Shown: in pieces, positions 9,154 through 16,606 of the stretch
How the letters are laid out: every line of letters begins with the position of its first letter
Numbering within the stretch: position 1 is the first letter of the stretch
Program-made: the position numbers and the translations under genes
The notes under the pieces: generated by a model
What the model saw: the letters and a program-made list of their open reading frames with translations, nothing else
Database searches by the model: none
Told to the model about the DNA's origin: nothing
NCBI GenBank assembly: GCA_052115395.1
Contig: JBFRGO010000003.1
DNA length: 64,000 bases
Source of the DNA: Noviluteimonas sp052115395
GTDB taxonomy: Bacteria > Pseudomonadota > Gammaproteobacteria > Xanthomonadales > Xanthomonadaceae
Direction: 5' to 3' (one strand)

Positions 9154-9343
9154 GACGCCCGCAAACACTGGCACCGTCAAGGTGCGCCTCGTCAAGGGCC
9201 TTCGCGGCACGCAGGCGCGTCATCGCCTGTCGGTGCGCGCCCTCGGCCTCAACAAGCTCAACGATGTGCGCGAGCTGAAGGACAGCCCGCAGGTGCGTGG
9301 CCTGATCACGCAGCTGCACTACCTCGTTCGCGTGGAGGATTGA
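9146..9343 (+). CDS. rpmD: 50S ribosomal protein L30
   Basis: 65 residues, MAKTPANTGTVKVRLVKGLRG, with the short L30 fold (LNKLNDVRELKDSPQVRGLI). The start lies inside the rpsE 3' end (8-base overlap), so translation is probably coupled. L30 binds domain II/V of 23S rRNA. Confidence 0.97.
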   Translation: MAKTPANTGTVKVRLVKGLRGTQARHRLSVRALGLNKLNDVRELKDSPQVRGLITQLHYLVRVED

Positions 9344-9347
9344 TCAC

Positions 9348-9785
9348 ATGCGTATGAATACCCTCAAGCCCGCCGACGGCGCCCGCCAGGAACGCACCCG
9401 CGTGGGTCGCGGCATCGGTTCGGGCCTCGGCAAGACCGCGGGTCGCGGCCACAAGGGCTCGTTCGCCCGTAGCGGCAAAGGCAAGATCAAGGCCGGCTTC
9501 GAAGGCGGCCAGATGCCGATGCAGCGTCGCCTGCCGAAGATCGGTTTCCGCTCCAAGCTCCTGAAGGACACGGCCGAAGTGCTGCTGTACCAACTGGACA
9601 AGCTGGATGCCGGCACGATCGACATCGCCGCGCTGCGCGCCGCCAAGCTCATCCCGCAGGCCGCCCGCAAGGTGAAGGTCGTGAAGAAGGGCGAAGTGAC
9701 CAAGAAGTTCGTGCTCCAGGGCCTGATGGCCACGGCCGGCGCCAAGGCCGCGATCGAAGCGGCCGGCGGCCAGGTCGGGGAGTAA
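9348..9785 (+). CDS. rplO: 50S ribosomal protein L15
   Basis: 145 residues, MRMNTLKPADGARQERTRVG, followed by the glycine/arginine-rich N-terminal extension that reaches into the 50S core (GRGIGSGLGKTAGRGHKG). The start at 9348, with GGAGG at 9333-9337, is kept over the ATG at 9354. It is 7 bases before secY. Confidence 0.97.
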   Translation: MRMNTLKPADGARQERTRVGRGIGSGLGKTAGRGHKGSFARSGKGKIKAGFEGGQMPMQRRLPKIGFRSKLLKDTAEVLLYQLDKLDAGTIDIAALRAAKLIPQAARKVKVVKKGEVTKKFVLQGLMATAGAKAAIEAAGGQVGE

Positions 9786-9792
9786 GCGACGC

Positions 9793-11145
9793 ATGGCGCG
9801 AGGCGCAGCTGCGAATCTCGGTGGCGGGCTCGGTAAATTCACCGAGCTCCGTCAGCGCCTGTTCTTCGTCCTCGGCGCGTTGATCGTCTACCGCATCGGG
9901 TGCTACATCCCGGTGCCGGGCGTCAACCCGCAGGCGATGATCCAGCTCATGGAGTCGCAGAAGGGCACCATCGTGGACATGTTCAACATGTTCTCCGGTG
10001 GCGCGCTCCAGCACTTCAGCCTGTTCGCCCTGAACGTCGTCCCGTACATCTCGGCCTCGATCGTCGTGCAGTTGATGACGCAGATCCTGCCGAGCTGGAA
10101 GGCGATGTCGAAGGAAGGCGAGTCCGGTCGCCGCAAGATCACGCAGTACTCGCGCATGGGCGCGGTGTTCCTGGCGATCGTGCAGGCCGGTTCGATCGCC
10201 TTCGCGCTGCAGCACCAGGTGGCTTCCGGCGGCATGCCGGTGGTCTACAACCCGGGTCCCGGGTTCGTGCTGACCGCGGTGGTTTCGCTGACCGCGGGCA
10301 CGATGTTCCTGATGTGGCTGGGCGAGCAGGTCACCGAGCGGGGCATCGGCAACGGCGTTTCGCTGATCATCTTCGCCGGTATCGTCTCCGGCCTGCCGGG
10401 CGCGGTGCTCACCACGTTCGAACAGGCGCGCAACGGCGACATCAGCGCGCTCCAGGTGATGGCGATCGCCGGCATCGTGCTGGCCTTCACCTTCCTCGTC
10501 GTGTTCGTCGAGCGCGGGCAGCGCCGGGTCACGGTCAACTACGCGCGTCGCCAGGGTGGCGGTCGCAGCGCGTACATGAACCAGACCTCGTTCCTGCCGC
10601 TGAAGCTCAACATGTCGGGCGTGATCCCGCCGATCTTCGCCTCGAGCCTGATCATGTTCCCGGCCACGGCCTCCACCTGGTTCGGCCAGGCGGGGCAGGC
10701 CAACTGGCTCCAGCGCGCGGCACAGTCGCTGGCCCCGGGCGAGCCGCTGCACATGATCCTGTTCGCGGCCCTGATCATCGGCTTCGCGTTCTTCTACACG
10801 GCGCTGGTCTTCAACTCGCAGGAAACGGCCGACAACCTCAAGAAGTCGGGCGCGCTGATCCCGGGCATCCGCCCCGGCAAGGCGACCGCGGACTACATCG
10901 ACGGCGTGCTGACGCGCCTGACCGGTGCGGGTGCGGCCTACCTGGTGCTGGTCTGCTTGCTTCCTGAAGTGATGCGCACGAAAATCGGCGCCTCCTTCTA
11001 CTTCGGCGGCACTTCGCTGCTGATCGTGGTCGTGGTGGTGATGGACTTCATGGCGCAGATCCAGGCGCACCTGACGTCCCACCAGTACGAAAGCCTGCTG
11101 AAGAAGGCGAACCTCAAGGGTTCGCGCGGCCTGACCGGCCGTTGA
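9793..11145 (+). CDS. secY: Protein translocase subunit SecY
   Basis: 450 residues with about ten membrane segments. This is the channel protein of the SecYEG translocon in the inner membrane. YRIGCYIPVPGVNPQA marks the first helix and the extended N-terminal half; YARRQGGGRSAYMNQTSFLPLKLN is close to the cytoplasmic loop that meets SecA or the ribosome. It ends SRGLTGR. No rpmJ follows; a 331-bp gap leads to rpsM. Confidence 0.98.
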   Translation: MARGAAANLGGGLGKFTELRQRLFFVLGALIVYRIGCYIPVPGVNPQAMIQLMESQKGTIVDMFNMFSGGALQHFSLFALNVVPYISASIVVQLMTQILPSWKAMSKEGESGRRKITQYSRMGAVFLAIVQAGSIAFALQHQVASGGMPVVYNPGPGFVLTAVVSLTAGTMFLMWLGEQVTERGIGNGVSLIIFAGIVSGLPGAVLTTFEQARNGDISALQVMAIAGIVLAFTFLVVFVERGQRRVTVNYARRQGGGRSAYMNQTSFLPLKLNMSGVIPPIFASSLIMFPATASTWFGQAGQANWLQRAAQSLAPGEPLHMILFAALIIGFAFFYTALVFNSQETADNLKKSGALIPGIRPGKATADYIDGVLTRLTGAGAAYLVLVCLLPEVMRTKIGASFYFGGTSLLIVVVVVMDFMAQIQAHLTSHQYESLLKKANLKGSRGLTGR

Positions 11146-11186
11146 TCGAAACACACCGCGGCACCGGCCCAGCCGGTTCCGCACCC

Positions 11187-11209
11187 CGACCCGGGTTTCG
11201 CCCGGGTCG
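11187..11209 (+). other. Hairpin in the secY-rpsM gap
   Basis: CGACCCGGG (11187-11195) and CCCGGGTCG (11201-11209) pair perfectly around TTTCG. A smaller one (ACCGGC 11163-11168 with GCCGGT 11172-11177) lies just before. Neither has a T-run. The 331-bp gap 11146-11476 holds no gene; it also contains GCATGGG/CCCATGC (11341-11361), GGGCC/GGCCC (11370-11383) and a candidate promoter. Confidence 0.5.
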
Positions 11210-11388
11210 ACCAGGGCGACTCGCGCGGCGGTCTCGTGCGCGGGTGGGTCCGGACCAGACCGCGCGCCGGAGTAGCGCGCGGGGCAAGGGCAGGGCGGGG
11301 TTCGCCGCGTTGCCCGAGCAGTCCGGAATCCGTCGCCGGAGCATGGGCACACTCCCCATGCCGGGTTCAGGGCCGTTTGGCCCGGGAC

Positions 11389-11417
11389 TTCCAAGTTCCA
11401 CGAGACCACGCTAAACT
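11389..11417 (+). promoter_or_regulatory. Candidate promoter for the rpsM-rpsK-rpsD-rpoA-rplQ (alpha) run
   Basis: A TAAACT hexamer at 11412-11417 resembles a sigma-70 -10, with a weak -35 (TTCCAA, 11389-11394) 17 bp upstream. Transcription would begin near 11424, leaving about 53 bases before rpsM. The match is modest and was found by eye. Confidence 0.35.
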
Positions 11418-11476
11418 TTCATGTTCCCTTGCCGGGTCGAACACGTCCGGCGGCCATCAGTTTTGGAGATCGCGTC

Positions 11477-11833
11477 ATGGCGCGTATTGCGGGCGTCAAC
11501 CTGCCTGCCCAGAAGCATGTCTGGGTCGGGCTTCAAAGCATCTACGGCATCGGCCGTACCCGTTCGAAGAAGGTCTGCACCGCTGCGGGCGTTGCTTCGA
11601 ACATCAAGATCCGCGACCTGTCCGAACCCGATGTCGAGCGCCTGCGCGCGGAAGTCGGCAAGTACGTGGTCGAAGGCGACCTGCGTCGTGAAGTCGGCAT
11701 GGCCATCAAGCGTCTGATGGACCTGGCGTGCTACCGCGGCCTGCGTCACCGCCGTGGTCTCCCGCTGCGTGGCCAGCGCACCCGGACCAACGCACGCACC
11801 CGCAAGGGTCCGCGCAAGGCCATCAAGAAGTAA
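11477..11833 (+). CDS. rpsM: 30S ribosomal protein S13
   Basis: 118 residues, MARIAGVNLPAQKHVWVGLQ, with the helix-hairpin-helix segment (IYGIGRTRSKKVC) and a basic C-terminal tail that touches P-site tRNA (GQRTRTNARTRKGPRKAIKK). A strong TTTTGGAGAT site precedes the ATG at 11477. In E. coli, S4 represses this operon at the rpsM leader. Confidence 0.98.
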   Translation: MARIAGVNLPAQKHVWVGLQSIYGIGRTRSKKVCTAAGVASNIKIRDLSEPDVERLRAEVGKYVVEGDLRREVGMAIKRLMDLACYRGLRHRRGLPLRGQRTRTNARTRKGPRKAIKK

Positions 11834-11845
11834 GGAACCCACACC

Positions 11846-12241
11846 ATGGCCAAGCCGGCAGCTGCCGCAAAAACGAAGAAGAAGATCAAGCGCGTCGTCA
11901 CCGACGGCGTTGCGCACGTCCACGCTTCGTTCAACAACACCATCGTCACGATCACCGACCGCCAGGGCAACGCGCTGTCGTGGGCGACTTCGGGCGGCGC
12001 GGGCTTCCGCGGTTCGCGCAAGTCCACGCCCTTCGCCGCCCAGGTCGCCGCCGAAAAGGCGGGCCGTGCTGCGCTCGACTACGGCGTCAAGTCGCTCGAA
12101 GTCCGCATCAAGGGACCGGGTCCGGGTCGTGAAAGCGCCGTGCGTTCGTTGAACAACGTCGGCTACAAGATCACCAACATCATCGACGTGACGCCCATCC
12201 CGCACAACGGGTGCCGTCCGCCGAAAAAGCGCCGCGTCTGA
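11846..12241 (+). CDS. rpsK: 30S ribosomal protein S11
   Basis: 131 residues with a lysine-rich start (MAKPAAAAKTKKKIKR) and the conserved C-terminus IPHNGCRPPKKRRV. S11 forms the platform near the 16S 3' end and the Shine-Dalgarno duplex. It lies 12 bases after rpsM and 14 before rpsD. Confidence 0.98.
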   Translation: MAKPAAAAKTKKKIKRVVTDGVAHVHASFNNTIVTITDRQGNALSWATSGGAGFRGSRKSTPFAAQVAAEKAGRAALDYGVKSLEVRIKGPGPGRESAVRSLNNVGYKITNIIDVTPIPHNGCRPPKKRRV

Positions 12242-12255
12242 GGAGCTGAAGAAAA

Positions 12256-12885
12256 ATGGCTCGTTATATTGGTCCCACCTGTAAGCTCGCCCGTCGCGAA
12301 GGCGCCGATCTCGGCCTGAAGTCGCCGGCGCGCGCGCTCGATTCCAAGTGCAAGCTGGAGCAGAAGCCCGGCCAGCACGGCGCCACCGCCCGCAAGGGCA
12401 AGCTGTCCGACTATGCGACCCAGCTGCGCGAAAAGCAGAAGGTCAAGCGCATCTACGGCCTGCTGGAGCGTCAGTTCCGCAACTACTACAAGAAGGCGTC
12501 CACCAAGAAGGGCAACACGGGTGAAAACCTGCTGCAGCTCCTCGAGACGCGCCTGGACAACGTCGTGTATCGCATGGGCTTCGCCGTCACCCGCCCGGCC
12601 GCGCGCCAGCTGGTTTCGCACCGCGGCGTCACGGTCAACGGCAAGCCGGTGAACCTGCCGTCGTTCGCCGTCAAGGCCGGCGACGCGATCGCGCTCTCCG
12701 AGCGCGCGCAGAAGCAGCTTCGCGTGCAGGAATCGGTCACCGTCGCGCAGCAGATGGATCTGTCGCCGGCGTGGGTCGAAGTCGACGCCAAGAAGTTCGC
12801 CGGCGTGTTCAAGGCCGTGCCGGACCGTGCCGAATTGCCTGCTGACATCAACGAAGCGCTGATCGTCGAGTTGTATTCGAAGTAA
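12256..12885 (+). CDS. rpsD: 30S ribosomal protein S4
   Basis: 209 residues, MARYIGPTCKLARREGADL, with the S4 RNA-binding domain in the second half (RLDNVVYRMGFAVTRPAARQ). S4 nucleates 16S folding and in E. coli is the translational repressor of the alpha operon. It is followed by a 68-bp gap with a 12-bp hairpin before rpoA. Confidence 0.98.
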   Translation: MARYIGPTCKLARREGADLGLKSPARALDSKCKLEQKPGQHGATARKGKLSDYATQLREKQKVKRIYGLLERQFRNYYKKASTKKGNTGENLLQLLETRLDNVVYRMGFAVTRPAARQLVSHRGVTVNGKPVNLPSFAVKAGDAIALSERAQKQLRVQESVTVAQQMDLSPAWVEVDAKKFAGVFKAVPDRAELPADINEALIVELYSK

Positions 12886-12903
12886 CGGTTCGCAGCTGCA
12901 CCA

Positions 12904-12931
12904 GGCATGCGACCAGACGTGGTCGCGTGCC
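12904..12931 (+). promoter_or_regulatory. Hairpin in the rpsD-rpoA gap
   Basis: Bases 12904-12915 pair with 12920-12931 over 12 positions (one G-U pair) around a GACG loop. It ends 22 bases before the rpoA ATG and leaves the GGAG ribosome-binding site free. No T-run follows. It could be an RNase site or partial terminator setting RpoA output separately from the ribosomal proteins. Confidence 0.55.
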
Positions 12932-12953
12932 GCCCTATTGGAGACGTTACAAC

Positions 12954-13952
12954 ATGACGGTTACCGCAAACCAAGTCTTGCGCCCCCGCGGTCCGCAGAT
13001 CGAGCGTATCGCAGAAAACCGCGCCAAGGTCGTGATCGAACCGCTGGAACGCGGCTACGGCCACACGCTCGGCAACGCACTGCGCCGCGTCCTGCTGTCC
13101 TCGATCCCCGGCTTCGCGATCACGGAAGTCGAGATCGACGGCGTGCTGCATGAGTACACCACGGTCGAAGGCCTGCAGGAGGACGTGCTCGAGGTGTTGT
13201 TGAACCTCAAGGACGTCGCGATCCGCATGCACACCGGCGATTCGGCCACGCTGAGCCTCGCGAAGCAGGGCCCGGGCGTCGTCACCGCTGGCGACATCAA
13301 GGTCGACCACAACGTCGAGATCCTGAATCCGGCGCACGTGATCGCGCATCTCACCAAGGACACGGCGCTCAACATGCGCCTGAAGATCGAGCGTGGGTTC
13401 GGCTACCAGCCGGCCGCCGCCCGTCGTCGTCCGGACGAAGAGACCCGCGCGATCGGCCGCCTGATGCTGGATGCCTCGTTCTCGCCGGTGCGCCGCGTCG
13501 CTTACGCAGTGGAAGCTGCGCGCGTCGAACAGCGCACCGACCTGGACAAGCTGGTCCTGGACATCGAGACCAACGGCACGATCGACGCCGAGGAAGCCGT
13601 GCGCACCGCCGCCGACATCCTCAGCGACCAGCTGTCGGTGTTCGGCGATTTCACCCACCGCGACCGCGGTGCGGCGAAGCCGCAGGCCAGCGGCGTGGAT
13701 CCGGTGCTGTTGCGCCCGATCGACGACCTCGAGCTGACGGTGCGTTCGGCCAACTGCCTCAAGGCCGAGAGCATCTACTACATCGGCGACCTGATCCAGA
13801 AGACGGAAGTCGAGCTGCTCAAGACGCCGAACCTCGGCAAGAAGTCGCTCACCGAGATCAAGGAAGTCCTCGCCCAGCGCGGTCTTTCGCTCGGCATGAA
13901 GCTGGAAAACTGGCCGCCGGCCGGCATCGCCTCGCACGGGATGATGGGCTAA
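12954..13952 (+). CDS. rpoA: RNA polymerase alpha subunit
   Basis: 332 residues. The N-terminal domain for dimerisation and beta/beta' assembly (ERGYGHTLGNALRRVLLSS) is followed by a linker and the C-terminal domain that binds UP elements and activators (LELTVRSANCLKAESIYYIG, LGKKSLTEIKEVL). Start at the ATG 12954, after TTGGAGACG; a few upstream in-frame codons are not conserved. Hairpins flank the gene on both sides. Confidence 0.98.
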   Translation: MTVTANQVLRPRGPQIERIAENRAKVVIEPLERGYGHTLGNALRRVLLSSIPGFAITEVEIDGVLHEYTTVEGLQEDVLEVLLNLKDVAIRMHTGDSATLSLAKQGPGVVTAGDIKVDHNVEILNPAHVIAHLTKDTALNMRLKIERGFGYQPAAARRRPDEETRAIGRLMLDASFSPVRRVAYAVEAARVEQRTDLDKLVLDIETNGTIDAEEAVRTAADILSDQLSVFGDFTHRDRGAAKPQASGVDPVLLRPIDDLELTVRSANCLKAESIYYIGDLIQKTEVELLKTPNLGKKSLTEIKEVLAQRGLSLGMKLENWPPAGIASHGMMG

Positions 13953-13960
13953 GCAGCATC

Positions 13961-13990
13961 GATGCCTGCGCGGTTTTCCGCGCAGGCATC
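13961..13990 (+). promoter_or_regulatory. Perfect 13-bp hairpin after rpoA
   Basis: Bases 13961-13973 and 13978-13990 are perfectly complementary over 13 bp with a TTTT loop. It starts 8 bases after the rpoA stop, in the 184-bp gap before rplQ. TGTCGTAAAG follows, so there is no terminator U-tract. A 10-bp palindrome (GCATCGATGC, 13956-13965) overlaps its left arm. Confidence 0.6.
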
Positions 13991-14136
13991 TGTCGTAAAG
14001 AGCAACACCCGACGCGGTCATAACCGCGCGGCGCGCCGCCCACGGAGGGTCGGCCAGGGCCAGCGTAGCCCGAGCGTCAACGCCAGGACGGCGACAGCGA
14101 AATCCAACGACTCAGGATTCCAAAGGAAACCAACCC

Positions 14137-14511
14137 ATGCGCCACCAGAAAGCCGGACGCAAGTTCAGCCGCACCAGCGCCCATCGCGATGCGATGTTCA
14201 GCAACATGGCCGCCTCGCTGTTCAAGCACGAATTGATCCGTACCACGCTGCCGAAGGCGAAGGAACTTCGCCGCGTCGCCGAGCCGCTCATCACGCTCGC
14301 GAAGATCGACGGCGTCGCCAATCGCCGCCTTGCCTTCTCGCGCCTGCGCGACAAGGAAGCGGTCGGCAACCTCTTCACCATCCTCGGTCCGCGCTACGCC
14401 ACCCGTCCGGGCGGCTACCTGCGCATCCTCAAGTGCGGCTTCCGCGCCGGCGACAACGCGCCGATGGCGTATGTCGAACTGGTCGACCGCCCCGAGGCGG
14501 CCACCGAGTAA
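14137..14511 (+). CDS. rplQ: 50S ribosomal protein L17
   Basis: 124 residues, MRHQKAGRKFSRTSAHRDAM, typical length. L17 lies near the tunnel exit. It is the last gene of the alpha run, separated from rpoA by an unusually long 184-bp gap and followed by a strong terminator. Confidence 0.98.
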   Translation: MRHQKAGRKFSRTSAHRDAMFSNMAASLFKHELIRTTLPKAKELRRVAEPLITLAKIDGVANRRLAFSRLRDKEAVGNLFTILGPRYATRPGGYLRILKCGFRAGDNAPMAYVELVDRPEAATE

Positions 14512-14533
14512 TCGGTCGCCCCATGCCAGACCC

Positions 14534-14566
14534 GAAACCCCGGCCCCGTGCCGGGGTTTCTTTTTT
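14534..14566 (+). terminator. Intrinsic terminator of the ribosomal cluster
   Basis: An 11-bp perfect stem (14534-14544 with 14550-14560, loop CCCGT) is followed by six T (14561-14566). This is a textbook Rho-independent terminator directly after rplQ. Confidence 0.95.
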
Positions 14567-14625
14567 GGTGCGCACGGGACGCCGGCCACTTCCCATCGGG
14601 CGCAAGCTCAGCCACGCTTGCCGGC

Positions 14626-15132
14626 ATGAACGACACCGCCGCCGCTTCCGCCTTCCGCCTCCGTTTCCTGCTCGGGTTCGTCGCATGCGCGGCGCTGATC
14701 GGGTTCGCGCTGTTCTCGCAAACGCATTGGCACCTCAATCCGTGCCCGCTGTGCATCTTCCAGCGCATTGCCTTCGCCGCGCTCGGCCTCGCGTTCCTCG
14801 TCGGTGGGTTGATCGCGCCGCGCGGCGCGGCGGGTCGCCGCATCCTCGGCGTGATCGCCTTGATCCCCGCGCTCGCGGGCATCGGTATCGCCGCACGCCA
14901 CGTCTACCTGACACACCTTCCGCCGGACCAGGTCCCGGCCTGCGGCCCGCCGCTGGAATTCATGATGGACGCCAGTCCCTTCGCCGACGTCGTCCGCCAA
15001 GTGCTCACCGGTTCGGGCGAATGCGCGAAGGTCGACTGGCACCTTCTCGGCATGTCGATGCCGGCGTGGTCGTTGCTGTGGTTCGTGCTGCTGTCGGGCC
15101 TGATTGTGACGAGCGCATTCCGCCGCCGCTGA
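14626..15132 (+). CDS. dsbB: Disulfide bond formation protein B
   Basis: 168 residues with four membrane helices. DsbB reoxidises periplasmic DsbA and passes electrons to quinone. The first periplasmic cysteine pair is in CPLC (Cys40, Cys43). A second pair, Cys106 and Cys133, sits in the second periplasmic loop. Start chosen at the ATG 14626, which opens a normal N-terminus before the first helix; upstream in-frame codons run through the rplQ terminator. Confidence 0.93.
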   Translation: MNDTAAASAFRLRFLLGFVACAALIGFALFSQTHWHLNPCPLCIFQRIAFAALGLAFLVGGLIAPRGAAGRRILGVIALIPALAGIGIAARHVYLTHLPPDQVPACGPPLEFMMDASPFADVVRQVLTGSGECAKVDWHLLGMSMPAWSLLWFVLLSGLIVTSAFRRR

Positions 15133-15180
15133 ACGGTGCATTCCGCCGGTTGCGGGCGATCCGTCGCCGGCCCATGATGC

Positions 15181-15209
15181 GACGACGCACTGCACCATTT
15201 GGCGTCGTC
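15181..15209 (+). promoter_or_regulatory. Inverted repeat abutting the DAHP synthase start codon
   Basis: GACGACGC (15181-15188) and GCGTCGTC (15202-15209) are perfect 8-bp arms with a 13-base loop, ending 2 bases before the ATG at 15212. As RNA it would cover the ribosome-binding region; as DNA it could be an operator. No clear Shine-Dalgarno is visible elsewhere. Confidence 0.4.
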
Positions 15210-15211
15210 CC

Positions 15212-16606
15212 ATGGCAAATACCGATCGCTCCCTGCATCCCGTGAACCTTCCCGCCGACTGGGCGCCCGACAGCTGGCGCGCGCGCCCGGCGACGCAGAT
15301 GCCCGTGTATCCGGATGCGGACGCATTGCAGGACGCGCTGCGCGAACTGCGCGGCCTGCCGCCGCTCGTCACCTCGTGGGAAATCATCGCGCTCAAGCAG
15401 CACCTGGCCGAAGCGCAGGAGGGCAAGCGCTTCCTGTTGCAGGGTGGCGATTGCGCGGAGAGTTTCTCCGAATGCAATTCGGACGTGATCTCCAACCGCC
15501 TGAAGGTGCTGCTGCAGATGAGCCTGGTGCTCGTGCACGGGTTGCGCCTGCCGGTGGTGCGCGTGGGTCGCTTCGCGGGCCAGTACGCCAAGCCGCGTTC
15601 CACCGACGATGAAACACGCGACGGCGTGACGCTCCCGAGCTATCGCGGCGACATCGTCAACGCGCCCGGCTTCACCGCCGCCGAACGCTTGCCCGATCCG
15701 CGCCGCATGATCAAGGCGCATGCGCGCTCTGCGATGACGATGAACTTCGTGCGCGCGTTGATCGACGGCGGCTTCGCCGATCTGCACCACCCCGAATACT
15801 GGGATCTGCGCTGGGTCGGCCACTCGCCGCTCGCCGACGAATACCACCGGATGGTGGCCAGCATCGGCGATGCCGTGCGCTTCATGGAGACGCTGTCCGG
15901 TTCGCAGGTGCACAACCTCAACCGCGTCGACTTCTACACCGCGCACGAAGCGCTGCTGCTTCCCTATGAAGAAGCGCAGACGCGCCAGGTGCCGCGCCAG
16001 TGGGGCTGGTTCAACCTCAGCACGCACTTCCCGTGGATCGGCATGCGCACGGCCGCGCTGGATGGCGCGCATGTCGAATACTTCCGCGGCATCCGCAATC
16101 CGGTCGCGGTCAAGATCGGGCCGAGCACGACGCCCGATGCGTTGATGAAACTGATCGACGTGCTGAATCCGGAAGACGAACCCGGCCGCCTGACGCTCGT
16201 GCATCGCATGGGCGCCACGCAGATCGGCAGCAAGTTGCCGGCGCTGCTCGACGTCGTGCGCCGCGAAGGGCGCCGCGTCCTCTGGGTCTGCGATCCGATG
16301 CACGGCAACACCGAAAGCACCGCCAACGGTTACAAGACGCGCCGCTTCGGCAACATCCGCAACGAGTTGGAGCAGGCCTTCGAACTGCACGCCGTCGCCG
16401 GTACGCGCCTGGGTGGCGTGCACCTGGAACTGACGGGCGAAGACGTCACCGAATGCCTCGGCGGTGCGCGCGAGCTCACCGAAAGCGATCTGGTCCGCGC
16501 CTATCGCTCGACGGTCGATCCACGCCTGAACTACGAACAGGCCCTGGAGACCGCGATGCTGATCGTGCGCAAGCAGGCGCAATTGATGGCACCGGTGCAC
16601 GCGTGA
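15212..16606 (+). CDS. 3-deoxy-7-phosphoheptulonate synthase, class II
   Basis: 464 residues. It condenses phosphoenolpyruvate and erythrose 4-phosphate, the first step of the shikimate pathway. This is the plant-like AroA-II family, not the E. coli AroFGH type. FLLQGGDCAESFSECNS, VKIGPSTTPDALM, TLVHRMGATQIGSKLP and GGVHLELTGEDVTECLGG are family landmarks and carry metal and substrate ligands. Its TGA overlaps the GTG of the next gene by two bases. No regulatory chorismate mutase domain is fused. Confidence 0.94.
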   Translation: MANTDRSLHPVNLPADWAPDSWRARPATQMPVYPDADALQDALRELRGLPPLVTSWEIIALKQHLAEAQEGKRFLLQGGDCAESFSECNSDVISNRLKVLLQMSLVLVHGLRLPVVRVGRFAGQYAKPRSTDDETRDGVTLPSYRGDIVNAPGFTAAERLPDPRRMIKAHARSAMTMNFVRALIDGGFADLHHPEYWDLRWVGHSPLADEYHRMVASIGDAVRFMETLSGSQVHNLNRVDFYTAHEALLLPYEEAQTRQVPRQWGWFNLSTHFPWIGMRTAALDGAHVEYFRGIRNPVAVKIGPSTTPDALMKLIDVLNPEDEPGRLTLVHRMGATQIGSKLPALLDVVRREGRRVLWVCDPMHGNTESTANGYKTRRFGNIRNELEQAFELHAVAGTRLGGVHLELTGEDVTECLGGARELTESDLVRAYRSTVDPRLNYEQALETAMLIVRKQAQLMAPVHA

